The position numbers and the translations under genes were made by a program. Shown here in pieces: positions 40,369 to 50,200 of a stretch of DNA of 64,000 nucleotides. This DNA is from an uncultured Lentisphaeraceae bacterium (GTDB lineage Bacteria; Verrucomicrobiota; Kiritimatiellia; RFP12; DVOR01). The stretch spans positions 62,001 to 126,000 of the forward strand of contig CASEMQ010000070.1 of assembly GCA_949289005.1 (NCBI GenBank). Direction: 5' to 3'. Numbering within the stretch: the first letter of the stretch is position 1; the number at the start of each line of letters is the position of its first letter. Under the pieces are notes generated by a model. That model made no database searches, was not told where the DNA came from, and was given only the letters and a program-made list of their open reading frames with translations.

Positions 40369-41745
40369 ATGGCACATCTCGTCAAACAATTGTTCGCTGC
40401 GTTTCTCGTTTGCGTCGCCGTGGGGCACTCCCCCACCCTGCGGGCGGAAAAGGGGCTTGTCGTCCCCTCGCCGCGACAGGTCGCTTGGGCGGAGGCGGAA
40501 ATGGGCGTCATCATCCACTTCGACATGCCCGTCTTCCACCCAGGCTACAACTGGCGCAAGTGGGGCTCACACCCGCCGGCCTCCTCCTTCGCGCCCAACG
40601 GCGTGGACGTGGAACAATGGGTGCTGACGGCCAAGCGGCTGGGCGCGAACTACGCCGTGCTCGTGGCCAAGCATTGCAGCGGTTTCAGCCTCTGGCCCAC
40701 CGCGGCGCATGATTACGACATCGCCCATTCGCCCTACAAAGGCGGCCAGGGTGACATCGTGCGGGAGTTCGTGGATGCCTGCCGCGAACATGGCCTCAAG
40801 CCGGGCCTGTACGCCAGCACCACCGCCAACGGCTACCTCTGGGTGAACAATCCAGGCCGCGTGCAGGCCGGGGGCCCAGTCACCCAAGAACAATACAACG
40901 CCATTGTCGAGACGCAATTGCGCGAGCTATGGACGAACTATGGCCCACTCTTCGAGGTATGGTTCGATGGCGGCGTCTTGGCGCGTGACAAGGGTGGCGC
41001 GGACGTTGCCGCGCTCCTCACGCAACTCCAGCCGCAGGCCATCGCCTTCCAAGGCCCTCCCGAGCACACCAACCTCGTCCGCTGGGTTGGCAACGAACAT
41101 GGCACCGCCCCCGACCCCTGCTGGGCCACCTGCGCCGAAACCACCAAGGCCGACGGCACGCGCGTCATCGAAGGGCTTCACGGCGACCCCAAAGGCGCCC
41201 GTTGGTGCCCCGGCGAGGCCGATTTCACGCTCCGCCACAACAACTCCTTCCAAGGCGGCTGGTTCTGGCACAAAGGCCAGGACAATCGTATCTTCACGGT
41301 GCCCGAACTCATGAAGAAGTACGAGGAGACCGTCGGCCGCAACACCAACATGCTCTTGGGCATCGTCATCGACGACCACGGCCGTGTCCCCGAGGCCGAT
41401 TGCCGCCGCCTGGCCGAGTTCGCCGACGCCATCCGCGCCCGCTACGGCACGCCCCTCAAGACCGTCTCCGGAAAGGGCGCGACCGTCGAGTTGCGTCTGG
41501 ACGCGCCCACGGCCATCGACCGCGCCATCCTGCAAGAGGAGATCGCCCAGGGCGAACGTGTCCTGGCCTACGAACTCGAGGGGCGCGAGGGCGATGCGTG
41601 GGTACCGTTGGCCAAGGGCACGAACATCGGCCACAAACGCATCGCGACCTTCGCCCCGCGCACGCTTTCCGCCGTGCGCCTGCGCGTAACCCGATTCAAG
41701 GCCGAGCCGCGCATCCGCGCCCTCTCCGTTTTCACAAAACAATAA
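40369..41745 (+). CDS. Secreted alpha-L-fucosidase, GH29
   Basis: Retaining glycosidase that removes alpha-L-fucose from glycans; periplasmic or secreted by its signal peptide (LVKQLFAAFLVCVAVGHSPTLRA). The 458 residues contain MGVIIHFDMPVF, GANYAVLVAKHCSGFSLWP, EHGLKPGLYAS and the nucleophile Asp in FEVWFDGGVL near residue 199. A C-terminal beta-sandwich follows (from about 365). These are typical GH29 blocks. The start at 40369 is chosen because it leads directly into the signal peptide; the frame upstream crosses the promoter. It is the first of three secreted enzymes, with 10 bases to the next gene. Confidence 0.88.
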   Translation: MAHLVKQLFAAFLVCVAVGHSPTLRAEKGLVVPSPRQVAWAEAEMGVIIHFDMPVFHPGYNWRKWGSHPPASSFAPNGVDVEQWVLTAKRLGANYAVLVAKHCSGFSLWPTAAHDYDIAHSPYKGGQGDIVREFVDACREHGLKPGLYASTTANGYLWVNNPGRVQAGGPVTQEQYNAIVETQLRELWTNYGPLFEVWFDGGVLARDKGGADVAALLTQLQPQAIAFQGPPEHTNLVRWVGNEHGTAPDPCWATCAETTKADGTRVIEGLHGDPKGARWCPGEADFTLRHNNSFQGGWFWHKGQDNRIFTVPELMKKYEETVGRNTNMLLGIVIDDHGRVPEADCRRLAEFADAIRARYGTPLKTVSGKGATVELRLDAPTAIDRAILQEEIAQGERVLAYELEGREGDAWVPLAKGTNIGHKRIATFAPRTLSAVRLRVTRFKAEPRIRALSVFTKQ

Positions 41746-41755
41746 AGGAACCCTC

Positions 41756-43195
41756 ATGAAGCCCGCACTGTTTGCGCTCTGCGCCCTTTCCGCCGGCGCC
41801 GCGTTCGCCGCGCCCCTTTTCATCGGTGCGCAGGAATACGGCGTTCGCCCCGGCAACGAACTCATCTGGCGCGTGCCTGTCCACGGCGCCACCGCCGTCG
41901 AGGCCGTGAAGTTGCCCGAAGGCATTGCCTTTGATGCCGCGAACCGTACCCTCCGCGGTCGCATCGCGAAGCCCGGCGACTACGCCGTTACGCTCCGCGC
42001 CACCGACGGCAAGGCGACAACGGAGGAGCGCCTCACCATTCGCGTGGGCGAAACTATCTGCTTGGCGCCGCCGATGGGCTGGAACAGTTGGTATTCCTAC
42101 TCCGAGGCCGTCAGCCAAGAGGGCATGGAAAAGGTCGCCCGCCTCTTGGAGAGCAGTGGGTTGGCCGACGCCGGCTGGTCGTACGTGAACATCGACGATT
42201 GTTGGCAAGGCGAGCGCGCCCCCGGCGGCGCCCTTCAGGCCAACGCCAAGTTCCCGGACATGAAGGCGCTGTGCGATGCCATCCACGCACATGGCCTCAA
42301 GGCCGGCCTTTACTCCTCCCCTTGGAAGGGCACCTACGCGGGTTTCCGCGGCGGCTCCTTCGATGATGAAGAGCCCGGCGCGTTGCCCGATGAAAAGCGC
42401 CTTCAGCCCGGGCAAATCTATGGCCGTTACCCGGGCGTCCATCGCGCCAAGGCCGACCGCGTGGGCAAGCATTGGGCCTTCGACAAGGATGCCAAGCAGT
42501 GGGCCGCTTGGGGCTTTGATTACGTGAAGGTGGACTGGAACCCCAACGACATCCCCACCACTGCCCGCATCGCCAAAGACCTCCGTGCCTCCGGCCGCGA
42601 CATCGTCCTCAGCCTCTCCAACGCCGCGCCCATCAAAAACTTCCCCGGCCTCGACAAACACGCACAGCTCTGGCGCACCACGGGCGACATCCAGGACACG
42701 TGGGGCTCCATCCGCAACATCGGCCGTGCCCAACTCAACTGGCTCCCCCACCGATCCAAAGGTCATTGGAATGACCCGGACATCCTCCAAGTCGGCCTCA
42801 TCGGCACGCCCAATCGCCCCAACGTCACCTTCCGCCCCAGCCGCCTCACCCAGGCCGAGCAACGTTACCAGATGACCCTCTGGTGCTTCCTTTCCGCGCC
42901 GCTTCTCATCTCCAGCGACCTGGAGCATCTCGCGCCCGAGACCAAGGCCCTGCTGACCGACCCCGACCTTATCGCCCTCGCCCAACGGTACGCCGCCGCG
43001 CCCATCGCCGTGGCGCAACAAACCAAAGACTTCTTCGTGTTGCGCAAGGACATCGCCCCCGACACCCCCGTCCACGGCCTCTTCAATGACTCCAACGTCC
43101 CCCAGACCATCACGCTACCCGATGGCTCCAAGCACACCGTCGCGCCGCACTCCGCCCGCCTTGTTCCCGAGCACCTCCCCACCCTAACCAAATAA
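41756..43195 (+). CDS. Secreted alpha-galactosidase-type enzyme, GH27
   Basis: The 479 residues begin with a signal peptide (MKPALFALCALSAGAAFA). A small beta domain resembling a putative-Ig/cadherin-like fold follows (about 25-98: NRTLRGRIAKPGDYAVTLRA). The GH27 barrel has APPMGWNSWYSY, YVNIDDCWQ, HAHGLKAGLYSSPW, the nucleophile Asp in FDYVKVDW near residue 258, and the acid/base in HWNDPDILQVG near 339. Further blocks are WCFLSAPLLISSDL and a C-terminal beta domain. It would cleave terminal alpha-galactose or alpha-N-acetylgalactosamine. AAAGGA lies before ATG 41756. Confidence 0.9.
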   Translation: MKPALFALCALSAGAAFAAPLFIGAQEYGVRPGNELIWRVPVHGATAVEAVKLPEGIAFDAANRTLRGRIAKPGDYAVTLRATDGKATTEERLTIRVGETICLAPPMGWNSWYSYSEAVSQEGMEKVARLLESSGLADAGWSYVNIDDCWQGERAPGGALQANAKFPDMKALCDAIHAHGLKAGLYSSPWKGTYAGFRGGSFDDEEPGALPDEKRLQPGQIYGRYPGVHRAKADRVGKHWAFDKDAKQWAAWGFDYVKVDWNPNDIPTTARIAKDLRASGRDIVLSLSNAAPIKNFPGLDKHAQLWRTTGDIQDTWGSIRNIGRAQLNWLPHRSKGHWNDPDILQVGLIGTPNRPNVTFRPSRLTQAEQRYQMTLWCFLSAPLLISSDLEHLAPETKALLTDPDLIALAQRYAAAPIAVAQQTKDFFVLRKDIAPDTPVHGLFNDSNVPQTITLPDGSKHTVAPHSARLVPEHLPTLTK

Positions 43196-43204
43196 GGAAC
43201 AAAC

Positions 43205-45169
43205 ATGAACCGTCTCCTTCCCTTCGCGGGCCTTGCGCTCGTTTTCCTCCTCTCCTGCCCCCTGTCCACGTTTGCCGCCGAGACCGCGCCCGCCGCCATT
43301 GCCGCCGACTCCGTAAAGGAGGTGCGATGGCAGGGGTATCGCCGCGTCACCTTCACCTTTATGGGGCACGCGGCATGGGTCACCTTCCCCAAGGCCGCAG
43401 CCCCGGGCAATCCGTGGATGTGGCGCGCCCGTTTCCCCGGCTACCACGACGAAATCGACTTGGGGCTGCTGCAACGCGGCTACCACACCGTCCACGTGAA
43501 CACCGCGGACATGTACGGCTCGCCCAAGGCGATGGCAATCTGGGACGCGCTCTACCGCCACGTCACGCAGACCTATGGCCTCAACCCGCGTACCGTGCTC
43601 TATGGGTGCAGCCGCGGCGGGCTCTTCATCTACGCCTTCGCCAACCGCTGGCCCGAACGCGTCGCCGTCATCTATGGCGACACTCCCGTGATGGACTTCA
43701 CCACCTGGCCCGAGGGCAAGGATGGCCGCGGCACCCGATCGGAAAACGACTGGACGCGCCTCAAGCAGATTTACGGTTTCGCCTCCGATGCCGAGGCCGA
43801 GGCTTGGCGCGGCACCGGCCTCTACTGCGCCGAGCGCCTGGCCAAGGCAAACCTGCCCATCTGGCACACCATCGGCCCGGAAGACAAAATCGTGCCGCCC
43901 AAAAATAACACCGAGCCCTTCGCGGAACGCTTCCGCGCCGCGGGTGGCGAGATGGTCGTCCACGCCAACAAAGGCCCCTACGCGCTTGGCGGCCATCACT
44001 TCCCGCTCGACGCCGTGAAGCCAACCGTGGACTTCATCGAGGCGAACACGCCGTTGCCCGACCTTCCCGTCGAGACGATGGCCACCTGGTCGCGCGACGT
44101 CGCCGCCCTGCGTCCCGCCCTTGACCGGCTGGCCACCCTCAAGGAAGCCCGCGTGGTCTACCTCGGCGGCTCCATCACGCAAAATCCCGGCTGGCAAAAC
44201 CTCGTCTCCGAGAGCCTCCGCCGCCGTTATCCCAACGTCTCCTTCACCTTCGTCAACGCCGGCATCGCCTCGCTCGGCTCCCTTAGCCATGCCTTCCGTT
44301 GGCGCGAGCACGCCGGTCAAGGCCCCATCGACCTCCTCTTCTTCGAGGCTGCCGTGAACGACCTGCACAACGCGCAAACCGCCGAGGAAACCGAGCGAGC
44401 CTACGAAGGCGTCATCCGCGGCGTCCTCCAAGACAACCCCAAGGCCGGCATCGTCTGCCTCCACTTCGCCGAGCCCCGCCACACCGCCGACTACAAGGCC
44501 GGCCGCGAGCCTGCCGTCGTCGCGCGCCAAGCCGCGATTGCCGCGCACTACCGCGTCGCGCAGGTCAATCTCGCCAAAGAGGTCGCCGACCGTCTGGCCG
44601 CCGGGCAATTCGACTGGGGGCGCGACTTCCGCGACCTCCACCCCGCCCCCTTCGGCCAACGCCTCTACTACAACGCCATCCGCCGCTTGCTCGACGCGGC
44701 GGCCGACGCCCTCGCGCCCACGGTCTCCCCCACCCTCCCCGCGCCCCTGCGCGCCGATTGCTGGGACAACGCACGCTTCATCCTAGGCGCGCAAGCCACC
44801 GATCTCCACCAAGCCGAGGCCATCGCCAACTGGCGCCCCGACCCGCCCAAGGAGACCCGCCTCCGCTTCACCGACTGCCCCGTGCTGCGACTCAAGGGCG
44901 AAGGCGCCTCCTGCACCTTCACCGCCCGGGGCTCCACCTTTGGCGCCTACCTCATCTGCGGCCCGCAAACCGCCATCCTGGAATGGTCTGTCGATGGCGG
45001 GCCTTGGCAAAGCCGCGACGCCTTCACCCCGTGGAGCGGCCACATCTACATGCCGTGGCCCTATATCCTCGCCACCGGTCTGCCTGAAGGCAACCACACC
45101 ATCCGCCTGCGTCTCAAGCCAAACGGTTCACGCGACGCGCTCCTCCTCTACGCCCTCATGGCCGACTGA
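43205..45169 (+). CDS. Secreted double esterase: alpha/beta hydrolase fused to SGNH hydrolase
   Basis: The 654 residues include a signal peptide (LLPFAGLALVFLLSCPLSTFA) and two hydrolase modules of different folds. Residues about 35-275 are an alpha/beta hydrolase with nucleophile elbow GCSRGG near Ser136 and a His in GGHHFPLD. Residues about 310-490 are an SGNH/GDSL esterase with GGSITQNPGW near 322, an Asn in FFEAAVNDLHN and the catalytic DLHP near 478. The last 130 residues form a beta domain (WSVDGGPWQSRDAF). Two esterases in one secreted chain suggest removal of acetyl or other acyl groups from glycans cut by the neighbouring GH29 and GH27 enzymes. It ends the operon, nine bases after the GH27 gene. 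Confidence 0.78.
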   Translation: MNRLLPFAGLALVFLLSCPLSTFAAETAPAAIAADSVKEVRWQGYRRVTFTFMGHAAWVTFPKAAAPGNPWMWRARFPGYHDEIDLGLLQRGYHTVHVNTADMYGSPKAMAIWDALYRHVTQTYGLNPRTVLYGCSRGGLFIYAFANRWPERVAVIYGDTPVMDFTTWPEGKDGRGTRSENDWTRLKQIYGFASDAEAEAWRGTGLYCAERLAKANLPIWHTIGPEDKIVPPKNNTEPFAERFRAAGGEMVVHANKGPYALGGHHFPLDAVKPTVDFIEANTPLPDLPVETMATWSRDVAALRPALDRLATLKEARVVYLGGSITQNPGWQNLVSESLRRRYPNVSFTFVNAGIASLGSLSHAFRWREHAGQGPIDLLFFEAAVNDLHNAQTAEETERAYEGVIRGVLQDNPKAGIVCLHFAEPRHTADYKAGREPAVVARQAAIAAHYRVAQVNLAKEVADRLAAGQFDWGRDFRDLHPAPFGQRLYYNAIRRLLDAAADALAPTVSPTLPAPLRADCWDNARFILGAQATDLHQAEAIANWRPDPPKETRLRFTDCPVLRLKGEGASCTFTARGSTFGAYLICGPQTAILEWSVDGGPWQSRDAFTPWSGHIYMPWPYILATGLPEGNHTIRLRLKPNGSRDALLLYALMAD

Positions 45170-45273
45170 ACGCACTCCCGCTCCTTCAGTGTGTGTGGCA
45201 AGGCAGGCGGGGTGCCAACCTGTTGAAGCCCCGGGGATTTGTTGACAAGTCGCCCGGGTATCCCTTTCGGGGA

Positions 45274-45433
45274 TACGGCGCACCTCGCCCCGAGACACGG
45301 CGTACCTCGGGGCGAGGTGCGCCGTGTCTCGGAAAATGACCCCGCTCCCTGATTGAAAAACGGGATTTTACCCCCTCTCCGGCCCTCCCGATTTCAACAG
45401 GTTTTCAACAGATCCTCGAAAGTTATCGACAGG
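45274..45433 (+). repeat. Dispersed DnaA-box-like intergenic element, copy C
   Basis: It holds a 20-base perfect inverted repeat (45275-45294 with 45306-45325; arm ACGGCGCACCTCGCCCCGAG) around an 11-base loop. Next come GTCTCGGAAAATGACCCC and GCTCCCTGATTGAAAAA. The three 9-mers are ATTTCAACA (45391), TTTTCAACA (45402) and TTATCGACA (45423). It fills the gap between the esterase gene and the ruvB promoter; nothing else is seen in that gap. Confidence 0.9.
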
Positions 45434-45497
45434 GTTGCGAGAAGGCGGCAGGATGGCGGGAATGGACGATTGTCTCTGTGCCGGGCGTGTCGCGGTG

Positions 45498-45506
45498 TGA
45501 TATAAT
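45498..45506 (+). promoter_or_regulatory. Extended -10 promoter of ruvB
   Basis: TGATATAAT, a perfect extended -10, ends seven bases before the ruvB ATG. No Shine-Dalgarno exists, so a leaderless message is likely. Confidence 0.6.
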
Positions 45507-45513
45507 GCGTGGC

Positions 45514-46533
45514 ATGAGCACAATGAGGCCGGCAGATGAGATGAACCAGCGGAACGCGTCGTTTGACAATCGACTGCGGCCGACGCGGTTTGCGGATTTC
45601 GTGGGGCAGCAGAAGGTGCGAGACCGGCTGATGCTGGCGGTGGAGGCGGCGTTGGGGCGTGGGGAACAACTGGATCATGTATTGCTTTCGGGGCCGCCGG
45701 GATTGGGGAAGACGACGCTGGCGTATATTCTGGGCGAGGCGATGGGCGTACACGTGAAGGCGACCAGCGGGCCGGTGATTGACAAGCCGGCGGATCTGGC
45801 GGGGTTGCTGACGTCGCTGGAGCCGGGGGATTTGGTGTTCATCGACGAGATTCACCGGATGCAGCGGACGGTCGAGGAATATCTGTATTCCGCGATGGAA
45901 GACTTTGTGATCGACATCATGATCGACCAGGGGCCCAACGCGCGGAGCGTGCGGTTGGAGCTGCCGCGGTTCACGCTGGTGGGGGCGACCACGCGCATCG
46001 GGCTTATCTCGGCGCCGCTGCGGTCGCGTTTCGGGTTGCAGAATCGCCTGGATTATTATTCGCACGAGGATTTGGCCGGGATTGTCACGCGCAACGCGGC
46101 GACTCTGGGCGTGGAGATCGACGGGCAGGGGGCGCTGGAGATCGCGGCGCGGAGCCGTGGCACGCCACGCATCGCCAACAATCTGTTGCGACGGGTGCGG
46201 GATTATGCGCAAGTGCGGGCGGACAACCGGATCACGGGCGAGGTGGCCGACCGGGCGTTGGCCTTGCTTGAGATTGACCCGCAGGGATTGGACGAGATGG
46301 ACATCCGTATCCTGGAAACCATCGTGGCGAAGTTCGGCGGCGGGCCCGTGGGGGTCGGCACCATCGCGGTGGCGGTGGGCGAGGAGCCGGACACGGTGGA
46401 GGAGGTCTACGAGCCGTATCTCATTCAGGAGGGCTACATCGACCGCACGCCCAAAGGGCGCGTGGCGTTGCCCAAGGCCTACAAGCGGCTGGGGCTTGCG
46501 CCCGCGGCGCGGCAGGATTCGCTCTTTCTTTGA
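45514..46533 (+). CDS. ruvB: Holliday junction branch-migration helicase RuvB
   Basis: AAA+ motor that, with RuvA, drives branch migration at Holliday junctions. The 339 residues show [15 protein letters not shown], Walker [13 protein letters not shown], Walker [12 protein letters not shown], sensor [18 protein letters not shown] with the arginine finger, and the C-terminal winged helix ([22 protein letters not shown]). The start at 45514 is chosen because it gives the usual N-terminus and lies just behind a -10 element. No ruvA or ruvC is in the window. It is followed by a GspG-like gene. Confidence 0.96.
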   Translation: MSTMRPADEMNQRNASFDNRLRPTRFADFVGQQKVRDRLMLAVEAALGRGEQLDHVLLSGPPGLGKTTLAYILGEAMGVHVKATSGPVIDKPADLAGLLTSLEPGDLVFIDEIHRMQRTVEEYLYSAMEDFVIDIMIDQGPNARSVRLELPRFTLVGATTRIGLISAPLRSRFGLQNRLDYYSHEDLAGIVTRNAATLGVEIDGQGALEIAARSRGTPRIANNLLRRVRDYAQVRADNRITGEVADRALALLEIDPQGLDEMDIRILETIVAKFGGGPVGVGTIAVAVGEEPDTVEEVYEPYLIQEGYIDRTPKGRVALPKAYKRLGLAPAARQDSLFL

Positions 46534-46550
46534 CATCGGGGAACGCACGC

Positions 46551-47237
46551 ATGGCCGTCCATCTCTCCAAGCCTCCCGAAACGCCCGTGCGCGTCAAGCG
46601 CACCGAGCCTGTGCTTGGCCTGAGATGGCGCAGCGCGGAGGAACGGCGCGAGGCGCGCCGCAAGATTGACGCCATCCGCCGTGACGCGGAGCGGCAACGG
46701 CTTGAGGCGTTGCGCATCGACGCGAAGGCTTTCCATTCGCCTAAAGTGTTGTTGGCCATCCTGATGGGAATGTCGGTCGTCGCGGTGGCGCTCATGTTGC
46801 TGATGGGGCGGCCGCAACCGGAGAAGCCGGACATCACGCCGCTGAACCAACGTCGAGCCCGCAAGAGCGTGGCGACGATTGCGCTTGCCATGACGCTTCA
46901 CCGCGTCCACACCGGTGCGTGGCCGCAACAACGGCTTGGGCTCTTCGCGTTGGCCAAGGATTACGGCACGCCCGGCTGGAAGGGGCCTTACATCAACTGG
47001 GCCTACAAGGATCCGTGGGGCACGCACTACGTCTATCGAATGCCGCAATCGCCCTTTGAGGCCCCCACCCTCTTTTCCTGCGGCCCCGACAAATTGCCGG
47101 ACACCAACGACGACATCCGCGCCCTTCCCGAGGACTTCGCCTGCAAGGAAGGAGACTGGCGACGCACCGAGGCACCGGCCGAGCCCGCGCCAATCGCACC
47201 AACGCCCATATCCCCCGAAACAAGGACCACGCCATGA
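46551..47237 (+). CDS. GspG-like pseudopilin-domain protein with cytoplasmic head
   Basis: The 228 residues comprise a basic, helical head (1-60), one transmembrane segment (about 63-85: VLLAILMGMSVVAVALMLLMG) and a C-terminal domain like the type II secretion major pseudopilin GspG. The matching features are the helix RRARKSVATIALAMTLHRVHTGAWPQ, then GPYINWAYKDPWGTHYVYR, SCGPDKLPDTNDDI. There is no prepilin peptidase site (no G-F-T-L-I-E), so it is not processed as a pilin. The tail is Pro-rich. ATG 46551 is preferred; the nearby TTG overlapping the ruvB stop is an alternative. Its stop overlaps the next start (ATGA). Role unknown. Confidence 0.65.
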   Translation: MAVHLSKPPETPVRVKRTEPVLGLRWRSAEERREARRKIDAIRRDAERQRLEALRIDAKAFHSPKVLLAILMGMSVVAVALMLLMGRPQPEKPDITPLNQRRARKSVATIALAMTLHRVHTGAWPQQRLGLFALAKDYGTPGWKGPYINWAYKDPWGTHYVYRMPQSPFEAPTLFSCGPDKLPDTNDDIRALPEDFACKEGDWRRTEAPAEPAPIAPTPISPETRTTP

Positions 47238-50200
47238 ACAAACTGCGAACCGTGATTGCCAACCCTTGGCTTTGGGGCGCGATCGCCCTGATTGTCTTTC
47301 TGCCCGGCCTGACGCCGTGGGTCTATCCCGGCGAGGGGGCACGCTTCATGGCGCACGCGCTCGGCGTCTGGCCGGCCGCCATCGGCGGGCAACACCCCCT
47401 CGCGCAAGCGGTCTTCCGCGGCCTCGCGTGGGTCGCCCCGACGGTTGTGGCCTTCAACGTGGCCAACGCCCTCGTCGCGGCGCTGTGCGTGGCCTACCTC
47501 TGCGCGCTCGTGCGTTGGCTGATTGTCCTGCTGACGCCGGAGCCGCGCACGGCGGCGCATCGCGCGGTTGCCGTGGCCGTGGGCGTGCCGTTGGCGGCGG
47601 TGGCGCTCTTGGTCTCGACGGATTTTCTCCGCGCGGCCACGCATTTCCAGTGGCAGACGCTTGACTTGGCGCTGACCCTCGCGACGGCCCTTCACATTTG
47701 CAGGGCGGCCCACAACGGCCACCATCGGCGCATGTGCTTTGCGGCCTTTGCCATCGGCGTCATCGCGCTCAACTCGCCGTGGCAGCTGATTTTGGCGCCG
47801 CTCTTCGTCTTGGCGCTGGGGTTGGGCTACTTCGCGGCGCACGACCGGGTGCGCATCCGCCCCTTCGTTACCTGCCTCCTGCTCCCCTTGGCCGTGGGCG
47901 TGGCGCTGACGGCGTGCATCGCGGCGGGCCTCGCGGTCGGGGCCGGCGCGCCGAGTTTCGCCGGGGCGCTCAAGGTGCACGTGCTCACGCAGGCGCTCGG
48001 CACGCTCGAGGCGTTGCGCGGGCCGTGGTTGCTGATGGGGCTTTTCGTTGTGGTGCCGGGGCTGTTGGCGCCCTTCGTGATTGCGGCCGTCGGCGCGAAC
48101 CGCCGCACGCTGGCGGTGGTGGGCACCTATCTCTCGATGGCCGTCTTGGCGGCGCTCACCTTCTTGCCCCTGCCCATCGCCACCGCGGAACTCGCGGCGG
48201 AATGGGGCGAGACCTATCCGCTTCTGGGCGCCGCCCTCATCGCGTTGGCCGTCGGCGCCGTGGGTGGCGCGGGCGCGCTTCTCATCGCCGTGCGCCGCCC
48301 CGCCGAGGGTGGCGAGGGCGAGCGGGTTGGCGCGCGCGCCGCGGGCCGCGCGGTCGCCTGGCTGGCCCTCGGCGTCACGGCCGTCTGCCTCGGTTTCGGC
48401 GCATGGGGCACCATCCGCGCCGTGCGCGCGGACGCCGCGTTGGAGACCTTGCCGCGCGCCTACGCCGACGCCGTGCTCAAGACCGAGGGCGTCTCGTGGC
48501 TGTTGAGCGACGGCTTCGCCGACCCTTACCTGGCCTTGCGCGCCGCCGAGAAGGAAAACGGCCCCACGGTCATCTCCCCCGCCGCCGTCTCCAAGCGGGA
48601 TCTCGACCGCATCCGCGACGCGCTCGCGGCGTCGCCCGCCTTCGCGGACAAGGACGACCTGCGCCGCCGGCTAGGCTTCTCGCTGGATCTCGGGTTGGTG
48701 CCGTTCATTCAGGACTGGCTGCGCGCGGACGAGGCCGCCTGCGAGCGCTTCGCCACGTTGGGTCTGCCCGACCTGTGGTACGCCGGCAACCGCCAGCCAT
48801 TGCCCGAGGGCTTGGTCTATCGCGGCGCCCGCACGCGCGAGGCGCAGCACGCCGCGCTCAAGGTGCCGGCGCAGGTGGACGCGGCGCTCCCCAACATCGC
48901 GAAGGACATCCCCGACGCGGCCTTCCCCACCCTGCGGGGCTTCGCGCGCTACGCCCGCCGCCAGGTAGGCTTCGTGGCGAACAACACCGCCTTCTACCTC
49001 GCCGACGCCGGCAAGAAGGAGGAGGCGTTCGCGCTCTTCCGCGCCGTCTACGACTACGACCCCGACAACGTCTCCGCCCTCTTCAACATCTTCGAGCTGG
49101 TCAACGGCGGCCTCCATCCCGAGCAGAAGGAGTGGTGCGAGGGCGAGATGAAGGCGCTCGTCAAGAAGCTGAGCGGGCGGCGCATCCGCTTCCAAGCGCT
49201 CGCGCAGACCTATGGTTACATCCGCTCGCCGCAGTTGCTCAGCGCGCTCGCGGGGAGTTGGGCCATGAGCGGGCAGACCGGCGCGGCGCTCAGCGGCATG
49301 GATCTCGCCGCCGGCATGGTCGGCGAAGACAAGCAGTCCGCCGCCTACCAGAACGCCGTCGCCGCGCTCTATGCCATGTCGCCCGGACGGCGGCGTGACG
49401 CCATCGCCCGCTACAAGAGCCTCCTGGCGCAAGCCACCGACCCGCGCCAGAAGTTGCCCCTCCTCCGCGAACTCGTCCGCATGACCATTCTGGAGAACGA
49501 CCTCGCCGAGGCCGAACGCCTCCTCGATCAGGCCGAGGAGACGGGCGACCGCGTGGAGCTGGCCTACGAGCGCGCGTTGTTGCACGCCGCCGCGGGGGAC
49601 GCAAACAAAGCCTTGGAGGCGCTCAAAATCTACTTGGGGCGCTATCCCAAGAATCCCGAGGCCACCGCCATGCTCGCCACCCTGCAACTTCAGGCCGGCG
49701 CGCTCGAGGAACTCCGCAAGCAGACCCTGCCCAAGCTCATCGCCGCAGCCGGCTCCGAAGAGGACTACTTCGTGCAGATCATCAACGCGCAACTCGCCGA
49801 GCGCGAAGGCAATCCCGAGCGCGCCCGCGCCTTCTACCTCCGCGCCCTCGCCCTCAAGCCCGAGGTGCACGCCCTGCGCAACACCGTCCTGGCGCTCGAC
49901 ATCCGCCTCAATGACAAGGTCGCTGCCGAGCGCCATGCCCGCGAATTCCTCACACAGGACCGTACCCTTCCCTTGGCCAACTACATCATGGGCTCCCTGG
50001 CGCTCGGCGAGGGCAACCTCGACCGCGCCCTCGGTTATCTTACCTTTGCCACCGACCCCGCCTACCAGCCGCCGCTCCCTGAGGCGTTCAACGACCTCGC
50101 CGAGACCCTGCGCCGCATGGGCCGCTGGGAACAGGCGCTCGCCGCCGCCGAACGCGCCTGCGAGCTGGCGCCGAACCTGGCCGTCGCCCACGAGACGGCC

